Below are positions 50,265-64,000 of a stretch of 64,000 nucleotides of DNA, one piece after another. The stretch covers positions 486,553 through 550,552 of the forward strand of contig NZ_VMNI01000007.1 of the NCBI RefSeq assembly GCF_007625205.1, in the 5' to 3' direction. The DNA is from Denitromonas ohlonensis (GTDB taxonomy: Bacteria > Pseudomonadota > Gammaproteobacteria > Burkholderiales > Rhodocyclaceae). A program made the position numbers and the translations under genes. The notes below the pieces were generated by a model. The model was not told where the DNA came from and did no database searches. It saw only the letters and a program-made list of their open reading frames with translations. Numbering within the stretch: position 1 is the first letter of the stretch; each line of letters starts with the position of its first letter.

Positions 50265-50698
50265 TCGCACTCATACAGCGTGTCACGCATGCCGAGGTCG
50301 TGGTTGAGGGCGAGTGCGTCGGCCGCATCGACGCCGGCCTGCTGGCGCTGATCGGCATCGAGCCCAAGGACGATTTGACGAACGTCGCGCGCATGGCTCA
50401 GCGGCTGCTCGGCTACCGTGTGTTCCAGGACGCCGACGATCGCATGAACCTCTCCGTTCGCGATGTGGATGGTGGTTTGCTGCTGGTGCCGCAATTCACC
50501 CTCGCCGCGGATACTCGAAAAGGCACACGACCCGGGTTCAGCACCGCCGCCCCGCCCGATCAGGCCGCGCGTTTGTTTGACGCGCTGGTGACCGAAGCCC
50601 GACGCCAGCACGCCGTGGTGGAAACCGGTCGCTTCGGTGCCGAAATGCATGTGAGCCTGACCAATCACGGACCGGTGACCTTCCGTCTGGACGCCTGA
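50261..50698 (+). CDS. dtd: D-aminoacyl-tRNA deacylase Dtd
   Basis: A 145-residue DTD, the full family size. It begins MIALIQRVTHAEVVVEGE. The two signature blocks are LLLVPQFTLAADTRKGTRPGFSTAA, equivalent to the usual SQFTL motif with Pro in place of Ser, and TNHGPVTFRLDA, with the Gly-Pro that reads chirality. It removes D-amino acids and glycine mis-charged on tRNA. Start GTG 50261 overlaps the previous stop by four bases. The Ser-to-Pro change at the first motif is seen directly here and may be a family variant. Confidence 0.93.
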   Translation: MIALIQRVTHAEVVVEGECVGRIDAGLLALIGIEPKDDLTNVARMAQRLLGYRVFQDADDRMNLSVRDVDGGLLLVPQFTLAADTRKGTRPGFSTAAPPDQAARLFDALVTEARRQHAVVETGRFGAEMHVSLTNHGPVTFRLDA

Positions 50699-50743
50699 GC
50701 GAGCTTGCTCTAAGCTGGTGCCACCCCGTTGCCTGGAGGCGCC

Positions 50744-51271
50744 GTGAATCGTTCGGCCATATTTGCAGCAGTCGCCGCAGTGCTTGTGCTTCACGGCTGT
50801 TCGACCGTCGTTTCGACGCCGCCCACGGCGCGTACCGTGCCGGGGCAGATCATTGATCAAGCCCCGCAGGTACAACTCAACAACCCCGCCGATGCCGAGC
50901 AAATCGTCCTGTTTTCCTATGGATTGCTCGGGACCGGGTATCGATTCGGGGGCCGCAACCCCGAGGCGGGCCTCGACTGTAGCGGCATGGTCAGCTATGT
51001 CGTCGAACAAGTCAGCGGCGTACGCCTGCCGCACAACGCCGCGCGAATTGCCGCTCAGACCCGCGTCATTGCGACAGACAGCCTTCAGCCGGGCGATCTG
51101 GTGTTCTTCAATACGCAGAACCGGCCCTACTCGCACATGGGCATTTATCTTGGCGACGGCAAATTCATCCATGCCCCAAGCAGCAAGGGCAAGGTTCGGG
51201 TCGAAAAAATGAACAACCGCTACTTCGCGCAACGCTTTGACGGCGCCCGCAGTTTGTTTTCGGACGGATAA
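50744..51271 (+). CDS. NlpC/P60 lipoprotein endopeptidase
   Basis: A 175-residue lipoprotein. The signal sequence ends VLHGC, so the lipidated cysteine is near residue 19. The NlpC/P60 catalytic domain (about 55-175) has LDCSGMVSYV with the nucleophile Cys, SHMGIYLGDGKFIHAPS with the His and third polar residue, and the usual QPGDLVFF. It should cleave peptidoglycan stem peptides from the periplasmic face of a membrane. Start GTG 50744 with GGAGG four to five bases upstream. It is followed by a CBS protein 23 bases later. Confidence 0.9.
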   Translation: MNRSAIFAAVAAVLVLHGCSTVVSTPPTARTVPGQIIDQAPQVQLNNPADAEQIVLFSYGLLGTGYRFGGRNPEAGLDCSGMVSYVVEQVSGVRLPHNAARIAAQTRVIATDSLQPGDLVFFNTQNRPYSHMGIYLGDGKFIHAPSSKGKVRVEKMNNRYFAQRFDGARSLFSDG

Positions 51272-51294
51272 CCCCCCACCCAAAGGAGCATCCC

Positions 51295-51726
51295 ATGCCA
51301 CAACGCAGCATTCAGCATGTCATCGCGGGACAACAGGTCGTGACGGCGTCAGAAGAAATGACGGTGACCGAAGCCGCTCAGATCATGTCAAAAGCCCGCA
51401 TCGGCGCTATTCTGGTTGTCGAGAAAGGGGTACTGGTCGGCATTTTTACCGAGCGTGATGCGCTGAACCGCGTGCTTGCCAAGGGGCTGGATCCGACGGT
51501 GACGTCCTTGGCGCAGGTCATGACGGCCAAGCCCATGACCGTCAGCCCCGCGCTGCCGTTGGGGCACGCCTTGCACATGATGTACGACGGGGGGTTTCGG
51601 CATGTGCCGGTGGTCGACAAAGGGCGGCCGATCGGCGTGGTGTCCGCGCGCGACGCGCTGGGCGACGAGCAATGCAACTTTGAGCGCGAACTGCTTCAGC
51701 GCGAAGACATCAACGAAATTCTCTGA
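51295..51726 (+). CDS. CBS-domain protein
   Basis: A 143-residue protein made only of a tandem CBS pair (about 8-66 and 74-130). The repeats show MTVTEAAQIMSKARIGAILVVEKGVLVGIFTERD and MTVSPALPLGHALHMMYDGGFRHVPVVDKGRPIGVVSARD. Such Bateman modules bind adenosine nucleotides such as AMP, ATP or SAM and regulate partners; none is identified here. Start ATG 51295 with AAAGGAG upstream. Confidence 0.9.
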   Translation: MPQRSIQHVIAGQQVVTASEEMTVTEAAQIMSKARIGAILVVEKGVLVGIFTERDALNRVLAKGLDPTVTSLAQVMTAKPMTVSPALPLGHALHMMYDGGFRHVPVVDKGRPIGVVSARDALGDEQCNFERELLQREDINEIL

Positions 51727-51754
51727 CCCGGCGTCGAGCCGCGAGCGTTGCGGC

Positions 51755-52030
51755 TCAGCGCTTCTGCGGCACCTGAACAAAAATCTCGTCAGGCTTGGTC
51801 AGCCCAAGCTCGAAACGCGCACGTTCTTCAATGGCTTCAGTGCCGGTCTTCAGGTCGCGGATCTCCGCGTCCAGGCCGGCATTGCGTTGTTCAAGCTTAT
51901 GGTTCAACGCCTGCTGCTCAGTCAGTTGCCGCTCCGCTTCCCAAACGCGAAACCACCCGCCCTTGCCAAACCATAGGGGGTACTGCAGTGCCAACATGAG
52001 TAGGAGCAGGATCAGGACAGGCCAGCGCAT
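51755..52030 (-). CDS. ftsB: Cell division protein FtsB
   Basis: A 91-residue FtsB/DivIC-type protein. One N-terminal membrane helix (about 3-18) is followed by a periplasmic coiled coil (WEAERQLTEQQALNHKLEQRNAGLDAEIRDLKTG) and the conserved C-terminal ELGLTKPDEIFVQV. FtsB joins FtsL and FtsQ in the divisome and links to peptidoglycan synthesis. It lies directly downstream of eno, the usual arrangement in beta- and gammaproteobacteria, and probably belongs to the pyrG-kdsA-eno-ftsB operon. Confidence 0.93.
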   Translation of the reverse strand: MRWPVLILLLLMLALQYPLWFGKGGWFRVWEAERQLTEQQALNHKLEQRNAGLDAEIRDLKTGTEAIEERARFELGLTKPDEIFVQVPQKR

Positions 52031-52117
52031 GGGATGGATATCGGGCCAGTCGCAAAACCGGCCCGATCATTCCTGTCTTACCGTTTACGCTGCCGAAGGC
52101 GGGCGCTCATCGGCGGA

Positions 52118-53437
<1,320 letters not shown>

Positions 53438-53455
53438 TCAATGGTTGTTCTTGGG

Positions 53456-56003
<2,548 letters not shown>

Positions 56004-56059
56004 TCAGGTTTTGAAGTCGCCGATGGCGGGCCGGCCTCTGGCCGCCCCGTCCGCCGGGT

Positions 56060-56610
56060 TCAACGAATGAAATTCTGATTGATCGACCGAAAAACATCGG
56101 TGCCAGCGCGCTCCAGCCACTCGAAAGCGACCATCTCCCGCGAGACGATCTCGATGCCGTGCGAGCGCATGCGTGCAATGGCCAGCGCCTTGTCACGCGC
56201 CTGACGCGAGCCAACGCCCTCCTCCACCACAAACACCGCCTTGCCAGCCGCCTTCAGATCCAGAACGGTTTGCAGGACGCACACATGCGCCTCCGTGCCG
56301 CACACCACCACTTGCGGACGATCGGCCACGGCGGTGTCGGCCAGTCGGGATTCGCTGTGGCTGGAGAAGCAGATTTTTTCCACGCGCGGCACACCATCGG
56401 CCTCGGCCAGAATCTCCGGTGCGCTCGATCCAAGGCCACGCGGATACTGCTCGGTGATTACGGTGGGCACGCTCAGCTGGCGGGCAATCTGCATCAGCCA
56501 GACAGTGTGCGCCATGACTTCGGCGCCCTGATCAATGGCCGGCAACAAGCGCGCCTGCAGGTCGATGACCAACAAGGATGAACTCGCTGCCTGAATCCGC
56601 GGCGACGGGC

Positions 56611-56614
<4 letters not shown>
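56060..56614 (-). CDS. Isochorismatase-family cysteine hydrolase (YcaC-like)
   Basis: A 184-residue hydrolase of the isochorismatase superfamily. The catalytic triad is visible: Asp in [11 protein letters not shown], Lys in [12 protein letters not shown] and Cys in [18 protein letters not shown]. It is closest in layout to the YcaC subgroup, whose substrates are mostly unknown. It overlaps the end of aacS by four bases, so it is the last gene of a thioesterase-aacS-hydrolase operon. Confidence 0.85.
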
Positions 56615-58581
<1,967 letters not shown>

Positions 58582-58621
58582 GGCTGTCTCCTATGCTTAT
58601 ATTTAATGCGTTTGATTATAG

Positions 58622-59032
58622 TTAATTTTCAAACTGCTTTCGTAGACTCTCGGGGAGTGGTACCGATTTTCCAGTCAAATGGTTCATCCACACAACCTTT
58701 GCGCTGCCCTCGGCGTACACGGTGTCTTCCCCTTCGACGCTGATTTCATACCAGTTCATCAGGCTGCTTCGCCCCGGCGCACCCGCGTACAAACGAACAA
58801 TCACCGTCGCCGGATATGTCACGGGGGTCATGAAGGTGCACGCGGCATTGATGATGACCGGCCCATCGCTCTGATCAAGCGACACCATGACCCCCCCCTG
58901 CTCCAGCCATTCGACCCGCGCCTGTTCGCAATAGCGAAAATAGATGGTGTTGTTGACATGACCATAGGCGTCCATGTCGCCCCAACGGACCGGGATGCGG
59001 CAGGTGTGCAGCAAAATGCGTTGTTCTGTCAT
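58622..59032 (-). CDS. 4-hydroxybenzoyl-CoA thioesterase-family (hot-dog) protein
   Basis: A 136-residue acyl-CoA thioesterase of the 4HBT/YbgC type. The hallmark IPVRWGDMDAYGHVNNTIYFRYCEQARVEWLEQ carries the catalytic Asp (in GDMDAYGHVN). SSLMNWYEISVEGEDTVYAEGSAKVVWMN follows. It would hydrolyse acyl-CoA esters in the cytoplasm. The start 59032 has AGGAG seven bases upstream. It leads a minus-strand operon with aacS and the isochorismatase gene, and diverges from ETF-QO across 157 bases. Confidence 0.88.
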   Translation of the reverse strand: MTEQRILLHTCRIPVRWGDMDAYGHVNNTIYFRYCEQARVEWLEQGGVMVSLDQSDGPVIINAACTFMTPVTYPATVIVRLYAGAPGRSSLMNWYEISVEGEDTVYAEGSAKVVWMNHLTGKSVPLPESLRKQFEN

Positions 59033-59080
59033 AGGGCTCTCCTGTGGGTGTACTCTTCTCATTTGGCTGACGGATGGAGT

Positions 59081-59100
59081 AACATACGGCAGCGTATGTT
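59081..59100. promoter_or_regulatory. Perfect inverted repeat, candidate TetR-type operator
   Basis: AACATACG (59081-59088), spacer GCAG, CGTATGTT (59093-59100). It lies between the divergent thioesterase-aacS-hydrolase operon and ETF-QO. Size and symmetry fit a TetR-family operator for acyl-CoA metabolism (FadP or LiuR-like), but the regulator is not in the window. Confidence 0.55.
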
Positions 59101-59189
59101 CAAAACACCACGATTTTGCAAGAAAAACGCGTCCCTGCCTACCGGTAGTGCGTGAAACGAAAAACAAAGACTGACCATAGGAGAACGCA

Positions 59190-60827
59190 ATGGAACGAGA
59201 ATCCATGGAGTTCGACATTCTCGTCGTCGGCGGTGGGCCGGCCGGATTGTCGGCAGCCATCCGGCTCAAGCAACTGGCCACCGAGAGCGGCAAGGAAGTC
59301 TCTGTCTGCCTGATCGAAAAGGCGGCTGAAATTGGCGCGCACACGCTGTCTGGCGCCGTGCTCGATACGCGCGCGCTCGATGAATTGCTGCCCGACTGGA
59401 AAGCCATGGGCGCGCCGATCACCACCGAGGTGACCGAAGACCGCTTCATGATGCTGTCCGAATCCGGCGCCCGCCAACTGCCCAACGCCCTGCTGCCCGA
59501 CTGCTTCCTCAATCATGGTAACTATATTGTCCGTTTGGGCAATGTCGTCAAGTGGATGGGCGAGCAAGCCGAAGCCCTGGGCGTTGAGGTTTATCCCGGC
59601 TTTGCTGGCGCCGAAATCCTGTATGACGAAAACGGTGCCGTCAAAGGCGTGGTGACTGGCGACATGGGCGTGGGCCGCGATGGCGAGCCCGGTCCGAACT
59701 ATCAGCCCGGCATGGAACTGCATGCCAAGTACACCTTCTTTGCCGAAGGCGTTCGCGGCCACCTGGGCAAGGCCCTCGAGGCGCGTTTTGACCTGCGCAA
59801 AAACGCCGACCCGCAAACCTACGGCATCGGTATCAAAGAGCTATGGGAAATCGACCCGGCCAAGCACAAACCCGGCATGGTCATGCACACCGCCGGCTGG
59901 CCGCTCGACAACCACACCTACGGCGGCTCCTTCATGTATCACCTGGAGGACAACCTGGTCGCGGTCGGCTTCGTGGTGGGCCTCAACTACAGCAACCCGC
60001 ACCTGTCGCCCTATGAAGAATTCCAGCGCTACAAGCTGCACCCGGATGTCCGCGGTTTCCTCGAGGGCGGCAAGCGTCTGTCCTATGGCGCCCGCGCCAT
60101 AGCGGCCGGTGGCCTGCAGTCACTACCTGAGCTGGTCTTCCCGGGCGGCGCCCTGATCGGTTGCGACGCGGGCTTCCTGAATGCCGCCCGCATCAAGGGC
60201 ACGCACAGCGCGATCAAGTCCGGCATGCTGGCGGCCGAAGCCGCCTTCGCGGCGCTGGGCACCGAACGCGAGCGCGACACGCTGACCGCCTACCCCGAGG
60301 CCTTCAAGGACAGCTGGCTCTACACCGAGCTGCGCAAGACCCGTAACTTCAAGGCCTACATGAGCAAGGGCCTGTGGATGGGCTCGATTCTGTTCGGCAT
60401 CGATCAGCGCCTCTTCGGCGGCAAGACACCCTGGACCCTGCACAACACCGCAGACCACGGCAAGCTCAAGCCGGCTGCGGAGTGCACACCGATCAACTAC
60501 CCGAAGCCCGATGGCGTTCTCACCTTTGATCGCCTGTCGTCCGTCTTCTTGTCGAACACCAACCACGAAGAAGAGCAGCCCTGTCATTTGCAACTGAAGG
60601 ACCCGCGCGTCGCAATTGACACCAATCTCGCGATCTATGACGCGCCTGAGCAGCGTTATTGCCCGGCTGGTGTGTACGAAATCATTCGTGAAGGCGATAC
60701 ACCGCGACTGCAGATCAACGCGCAAAACTGCGTGCATTGCAAGACTTGCGATATCAAGGACCCGACCCAGAATATCAACTGGGTGACGCCGCAAGGCGGT
60801 GAAGGCCCTATCTACCAGGGTATGTAA
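59190..60827 (+). CDS. Electron transfer flavoprotein-ubiquinone oxidoreductase
   Basis: A 545-residue ETF-QO, the normal length. The FAD-binding N-terminus reads [20 protein letters not shown]. The ubiquinone region lies in the middle. A C-terminal 4Fe-4S cluster is held by C491, C514, C517 and C520 (in CPAGVYE and NCVHCKTC). It passes electrons from acyl-CoA and related dehydrogenases, via ETF, into the quinone pool at the inner membrane. It faces the acyl-CoA thioesterase and aacS genes across a shared inverted repeat, which suggests joint control of acyl-CoA use. Start ATG 59190 with AGGAGA upstream. Confidence 0.95.
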   Translation: MERESMEFDILVVGGGPAGLSAAIRLKQLATESGKEVSVCLIEKAAEIGAHTLSGAVLDTRALDELLPDWKAMGAPITTEVTEDRFMMLSESGARQLPNALLPDCFLNHGNYIVRLGNVVKWMGEQAEALGVEVYPGFAGAEILYDENGAVKGVVTGDMGVGRDGEPGPNYQPGMELHAKYTFFAEGVRGHLGKALEARFDLRKNADPQTYGIGIKELWEIDPAKHKPGMVMHTAGWPLDNHTYGGSFMYHLEDNLVAVGFVVGLNYSNPHLSPYEEFQRYKLHPDVRGFLEGGKRLSYGARAIAAGGLQSLPELVFPGGALIGCDAGFLNAARIKGTHSAIKSGMLAAEAAFAALGTERERDTLTAYPEAFKDSWLYTELRKTRNFKAYMSKGLWMGSILFGIDQRLFGGKTPWTLHNTADHGKLKPAAECTPINYPKPDGVLTFDRLSSVFLSNTNHEEEQPCHLQLKDPRVAIDTNLAIYDAPEQRYCPAGVYEIIREGDTPRLQINAQNCVHCKTCDIKDPTQNINWVTPQGGEGPIYQGM

Positions 60828-60841
60828 GCGGTTTGAGCCGT

Positions 60842-60878
60842 AATAAAATGGGGCGCCCGACAGGCGCCCCATTTTATT
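60842..60878. terminator. Bidirectional terminator between ETF-QO and TRAP permease genes
   Basis: A perfect 16-bp stem AATAAAATGGGGCGCC/GGCGCCCCATTTTATT with a five-base loop. It lies 14 bases after ETF-QO and 18 bases before the TRAP permease stop, so it serves both convergent genes. Confidence 0.9.
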
Positions 60879-60896
60879 GGTGCTGACAATACTGCC

Positions 60897-63506
60897 TTAT
60901 GCCGCCACGGCGTGCGGATCCAGGTGCTTGGCGCGACGACGTTGAATCATCACGATCAGGCCCAGAATAATGAATGCGGGCAGGAATATCCATTCTTTGG
61001 CGGGCCGTTCATTCGGCAACTCCACCGCGGAAATCTTGAAGCCCTGCTCGATACCCAGCTTCTCGGCCTGAGATCCGAACTGGACACCGACAACCTGGAT
61101 GTCCTCACCAAACGGAACCACTTGAACACCGGCTGCGGCAAAACGCGCCTTGGCGGTATCAGCCTTAGGCCCGAGGGGTAGCAGCACACCCTTCTTCACT
61201 TCGTCGCCGTCGATATTCATGCCCTCGATGAACAGTCGCAGACGACCGTTGTCAGGAACCGCGTTGACTGCTTCGACCGCTGCATTTCCGTGCAGGCGCT
61301 CGTAAGGCGGGAACACCTCATCCATGATGAAGCCCGGACGGAACAGCACGAAGGTCAGCGCGATCAGCACGCCAGACTCCCAGTACTTGCTGCGGGTCAT
61401 GAACCATCCCTGCGTGGCAGCGGCAAATATCAGACTCGCCACCGTGGCACTGAACAAGGTCAGTATCAGGTGGAACGGGCCTTCAATATCGATCAACAAC
61501 AACTGGGTGTTGAAGATGAACATGAAGGGCAGCACCGCGGTCCGGATCGAGTAGGTGAAAGCCGTGATACCCGTCTTGATCGGATCGGTCAGCGCGATAC
61601 CTGCCGCCGCGTAGGACGCGAGCCCCACGGGTGGGGTCACGTCGGCCATCAGACCAAAATAGAACACGAACAAGTGCACCGCGATCAGCGGAACGAGGAG
61701 TCCGTTCTGCGCACCGACTTCAACAATCACCGGCGCCATCAGAGTGGACACGATGATGTAGTTGGCGGTCGTCGGCAGACCCATACCCAGAATCAGGCAG
61801 ATGAAGGCCACCATGAACAGCATGATCACGATATTGCCGCCCGAGAGCGTCTCGACCAGTTCGGTCATCACCAAGCCCACGCCGGTGAGCGTCACCGTAC
61901 CCACGATCACGCCTGCGGCTGCTGTCGCGATACCGATGCCGATCATGTTGCGTGCGCCGGTCACCAGACCATCGAGCAGGTCCTGAAAGCCACGGCGGAC
62001 CTCTACGGCCGGACTGCTGACACCGCGGAAGAATGCGGTGATCGGGCGTTGCGTCACCAGAATGAAGCACAGGAACATCGTCGCCCAGAAGGCCGATAGC
62101 GCCGGCGAGAGCTGCTCGACCATGAGGTTCCAGATCAGCGCGGCTACCGGCAATAGATAGTGCAAGCCGGATTTGAGCGTCGGACCCACATCGGGAAGAC
62201 TCTCGATCGGGTCGTTCGGGTCATCCATGTGCAGTTCGGGATACTTCGTCGCCAGTTTGAGCAGTGCTATGTAGGCGATGGACATCAGAATCGCGATGAT
62301 GACGATCGACCCGTCCGGCGCCACGGTCTTGATCCAGCCCAGTCCCCAGTACACGATGCCGGCGAGAATCACCAACCCGGACATGGTCATGGTGAAGCTG
62401 ATCAGACTTTGCTGCCATGGCTTCGGGTTCTGACGCGGAATCCCTTGCAGGTTCGCCTTCATCGCCTCCAGGTGTACGATGTAGAACAGTGCGATATACG
62501 AGATCAGCGCTGGCACGATGGCGTGCTTGAGCACCTGCACATAGGGAATGCCGACGTATTCCACCATCAGGAAGGCGGCGGCGCCCATCACTGGCGGCAT
62601 GATCTGACCGTTGACCGAGCCGGCCACTTCCACGGCGGCCGCTTTGTCGGCGCGATAGCCGATGCGCTTCATCAGCGGGATCGTAAAGGTGCCGGTTGTC
62701 ACCACGTTGGCAATGGACGAACCGGAAATCACGCCGGTTGCCGCCGAGGCCACCACCGCCGCTTTGGCGGGGCCGCCACGCAGGTGGCCGAGCAGGCCGA
62801 CTGCGCTCTTGATGAAGTAGTTGCCCGCGCCGGCGGTTTCGAGCAATGCGCCAAACAACACAAAGAGAAAGATGAAGCCGGAGGAAACCCCGAGCGCCAC
62901 ACCAAACACACCCTCAGTCGTCAGCCACAAATGGCTCATGCCCTTGCCCAGCGACGCGCCCTTGTGCGCAATCATGTCGGGCATGTGCGGGCCGGCGAAG
63001 ATGTAGATGATGAACACGATGGCGAGAATCACCATCGGCAAGCCGAGTGCGCGACGCGCCGCTTCGAGCAGCAGCACCATGCCTGTGACAGCGACCACCA
63101 GATCGTAATCCGTGGGGCTGCCCGGGCGCTCTGACAATTGCGAGTAGAACAAGAACAGGTAGGCCGCACAAAACGCGCCGACCGCCGCAAGCAGCCAGTC
63201 GACGGCGGGTATGAATTCCCGTGGCGACCGCTTGAATGCGGGATAAGCCATGAAGGCGAGGAACACCGAAAAGGCCAGGTGGATCGCGCGGGACTCCGTG
63301 TCGTTAAACACGAAAATGCCGAAAGTGAAGGGAAGCGGCGATGCGATCCACAACTGGAACAAAGACCACGCGAGCGCGATCAACATCATTGCCTGGGCAA
63401 CGGCCCCGGTGGGTTTACGTCCGCCAGTATCGGCTTCAGCGACGATCTGCTTGAGTTCTTCGTCGGTGAGCTGGTGATGCTCTTGTGTCTTTTTGACGCC
63501 AGCCAT
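60897..63506 (-). CDS. TRAP transporter fused permease (DctQ-DctM, TAXI type)
   Basis: An 869-residue fused permease. The N-terminal small-subunit part (about 35-190) has four membrane helices. The large DctM-like part (about 195-690) has about twelve helices with the conserved SGSSIANVVTTGTFTIPLMKRIGY, GSVNGQIMPPVMGAAAFLM and LGMGLPTTANYIIVSTLMAP. The C-terminal region (about 730-840) is a DUF3394-type extracytoplasmic domain, then a last helix. It would import a carboxylate or related solute using an ion gradient with a TAXI binding protein, whose gene lies upstream. Ends at the shared terminator with ETF-QO. Confidence 0.92.
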   Translation of the reverse strand: MAGVKKTQEHHQLTDEELKQIVAEADTGGRKPTGAVAQAMMLIALAWSLFQLWIASPLPFTFGIFVFNDTESRAIHLAFSVFLAFMAYPAFKRSPREFIPAVDWLLAAVGAFCAAYLFLFYSQLSERPGSPTDYDLVVAVTGMVLLLEAARRALGLPMVILAIVFIIYIFAGPHMPDMIAHKGASLGKGMSHLWLTTEGVFGVALGVSSGFIFLFVLFGALLETAGAGNYFIKSAVGLLGHLRGGPAKAAVVASAATGVISGSSIANVVTTGTFTIPLMKRIGYRADKAAAVEVAGSVNGQIMPPVMGAAAFLMVEYVGIPYVQVLKHAIVPALISYIALFYIVHLEAMKANLQGIPRQNPKPWQQSLISFTMTMSGLVILAGIVYWGLGWIKTVAPDGSIVIIAILMSIAYIALLKLATKYPELHMDDPNDPIESLPDVGPTLKSGLHYLLPVAALIWNLMVEQLSPALSAFWATMFLCFILVTQRPITAFFRGVSSPAVEVRRGFQDLLDGLVTGARNMIGIGIATAAAGVIVGTVTLTGVGLVMTELVETLSGGNIVIMLFMVAFICLILGMGLPTTANYIIVSTLMAPVIVEVGAQNGLLVPLIAVHLFVFYFGLMADVTPPVGLASYAAAGIALTDPIKTGITAFTYSIRTAVLPFMFIFNTQLLLIDIEGPFHLILTLFSATVASLIFAAATQGWFMTRSKYWESGVLIALTFVLFRPGFIMDEVFPPYERLHGNAAVEAVNAVPDNGRLRLFIEGMNIDGDEVKKGVLLPLGPKADTAKARFAAAGVQVVPFGEDIQVVGVQFGSQAEKLGIEQGFKISAVELPNERPAKEWIFLPAFIILGLIVMIQRRRAKHLDPHAVAA

Positions 63507-63615
63507 GACCTCGTCTCCGTGCGTTTTTGCGGTTGATCGGGTAAGGGGGAGCCCTTATCGCACAAACGTATGTATTAGTACACCGCCAGGCCCGCTCCTG
63601 CAACGGTGTTAATCA

Positions 63616-63642
63616 CGTCGGCCGGCATTGCACCGGCCGACG
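63616..63642 (-). other. Intercistronic stem-loop in the TRAP operon
   Basis: A perfect 10-bp stem CGTCGGCCGG/CCGGCCGACG with a seven-base loop, located ten bases after the binding-protein stop codon. No T-run follows on the minus strand. It may stabilise the abundant upstream message, as in other binding-protein operons. Confidence 0.6.
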
Positions 63643-63651
63643 CGGGGCGGA

Positions 63652-64000
63652 TTACATCCAGCCCTTTTCCTTGTAGTACTTGATGGCACCTTCATGCAGC
63701 GGAGCCGACAGACCGTTCTTGATCATCTGCTCCTGCTTCAGGTTGGCAAAGGCCGGGTGCAGCTTCTTGAAGTCGTCGAGGTTCTCGAACACCGACTTGA
63801 CCAGTTCATACACCACCTCGGGCGAGGTCTTGGTCGAGCTCACGAAGCTGGCCACCACGCCGTAGGTCGGGGTCGGCTCGGGGTTGCCGGCATACAGGCC
63901 ACCGGGGATTTCAACCTTGGCGTAGAACGGCGCGTCGGCCACCAGCTTGTCGATCGCCGGACCGGTCAGCGGCACCAGCTTGGCGCCGCAGGTGGTGGTC
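63652..64000 (-). CDS. TAXI-family TRAP solute-binding protein (3' part, cut by window edge)
   Basis: The C-terminal 116 or so residues of a TAXI-type periplasmic binding protein; the remainder lies beyond the right edge. Visible family blocks are [57 protein letters not shown] and the terminal [16 protein letters not shown]. It delivers its substrate to the fused permease encoded next on the same strand, 145 bases downstream. Substrate identity cannot be inferred. Confidence 0.88.
   Translation of the reverse strand, partial: TTTCGAKLVPLTGPAIDKLVADAPFYAKVEIPGGLYAGNPEPTPTYGVVASFVSSTKTSPEVVYELVKSVFENLDDFKKLHPAFANLKQEQMIKNGLSAPLHEGAIKYYKEKGWM

Noticed and set aside
51736..51756. GAGCCGC/GCGGCTC hairpin as terminator between the CBS and ftsB genes
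   Set aside because: A stem is present but there is no T-run, and it overlaps the ftsB stop codon; not called.
62160..63134. Open frame opposite the TRAP permease, rich in His and Arg
   Set aside because: Composition is the expected reverse complement of membrane-helix codons; not a gene.

Overview
The window reads as chromosomal DNA of a GC-rich Gram-negative betaproteobacterium, most likely near the Rhodocyclales (Azoarcus/Thauera-like). Pointers are the pyrG-kdsA-eno-ftsB operon, outer-membrane and lipoprotein genes, a Proteobacterial type VI secretion (T6SS) gene group, a QseE/QseG/QseF sensor module, and acetoacetyl-CoA ligase beside ETF-quinone oxidoreductase. The lineage is inferred from gene content only. 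No rRNA, tRNA, CRISPR array, insertion sequence or prophage was recognised. Genes are dense, many pairs overlap by 4-19 bases, and both window edges cut a gene (yaaA on the left, a TAXI-type TRAP binding protein on the right).

Layout. 1-10.8 kb: housekeeping and hypothetical genes (YaaA, M14 carboxypeptidase, LysR regulator, a zinc-ribbon/DUF805/glutaredoxin fusion, SlyX, a membrane-anchored Mrr-like protein, PQQ sugar dehydrogenase, a GspE/PilB ATPase, CreA, nitroreductase). 10.8-17.8 kb: a cyclic-di-GMP group (GAF-PAS-GGDEF-EAL, REC-HD-GYP, PAS-GGDEF-EVL). 17.9-22.7 kb: TerB, EttA, a DadA-like dehydrogenase, a secreted protein and a bactofilin. 23-27 kb: the QseE kinase / QseG lipoprotein / QseF sigma54-activator operon, followed by a BON-domain protein. 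27.2-29.2 kb: an OprC-type copper TonB receptor. 29.4-39.7 kb: an incomplete T6SS island (TssA, OmpA-like, TagF, TssM, a thiolase-like membrane protein, PAAR, a TagX-like M15 peptidase and an unknown cationic protein). 40-51.7 kb: macrodomain protein, MetY, PhhB, HI0933 flavoprotein, GcvR, MazG-like, RlmJ, gamma carbonic anhydrase, EamA, SIMPL, Dtd, NlpC/P60 and CBS proteins. 51.7-56 kb: pyrG-kdsA-eno-ftsB. 56-60.8 kb: thioesterase-aacS-isochorismatase, divergent from ETF-QO across a perfect inverted repeat. 60.9-64 kb: a TAXI TRAP transporter.

The most interesting system is around the Qse operon. Three TGTC-N10-GACA-type boxes, the motif known for GlrR/QseF, lie between the bactofilin gene and qseE. 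The bactofilin gene has a near-consensus sigma54 promoter at the right distance from them. The BON gene just after qseF has a second sigma54 promoter with a related palindrome. Together this predicts a local envelope-stress regulon of QseF plus sigma54 controlling a bactofilin and a BON protein. A second notable item is a 104-bp hairpin-rich repeat in two copies (92% identical), one of which supplies the stop codon of an EAL-domain gene.
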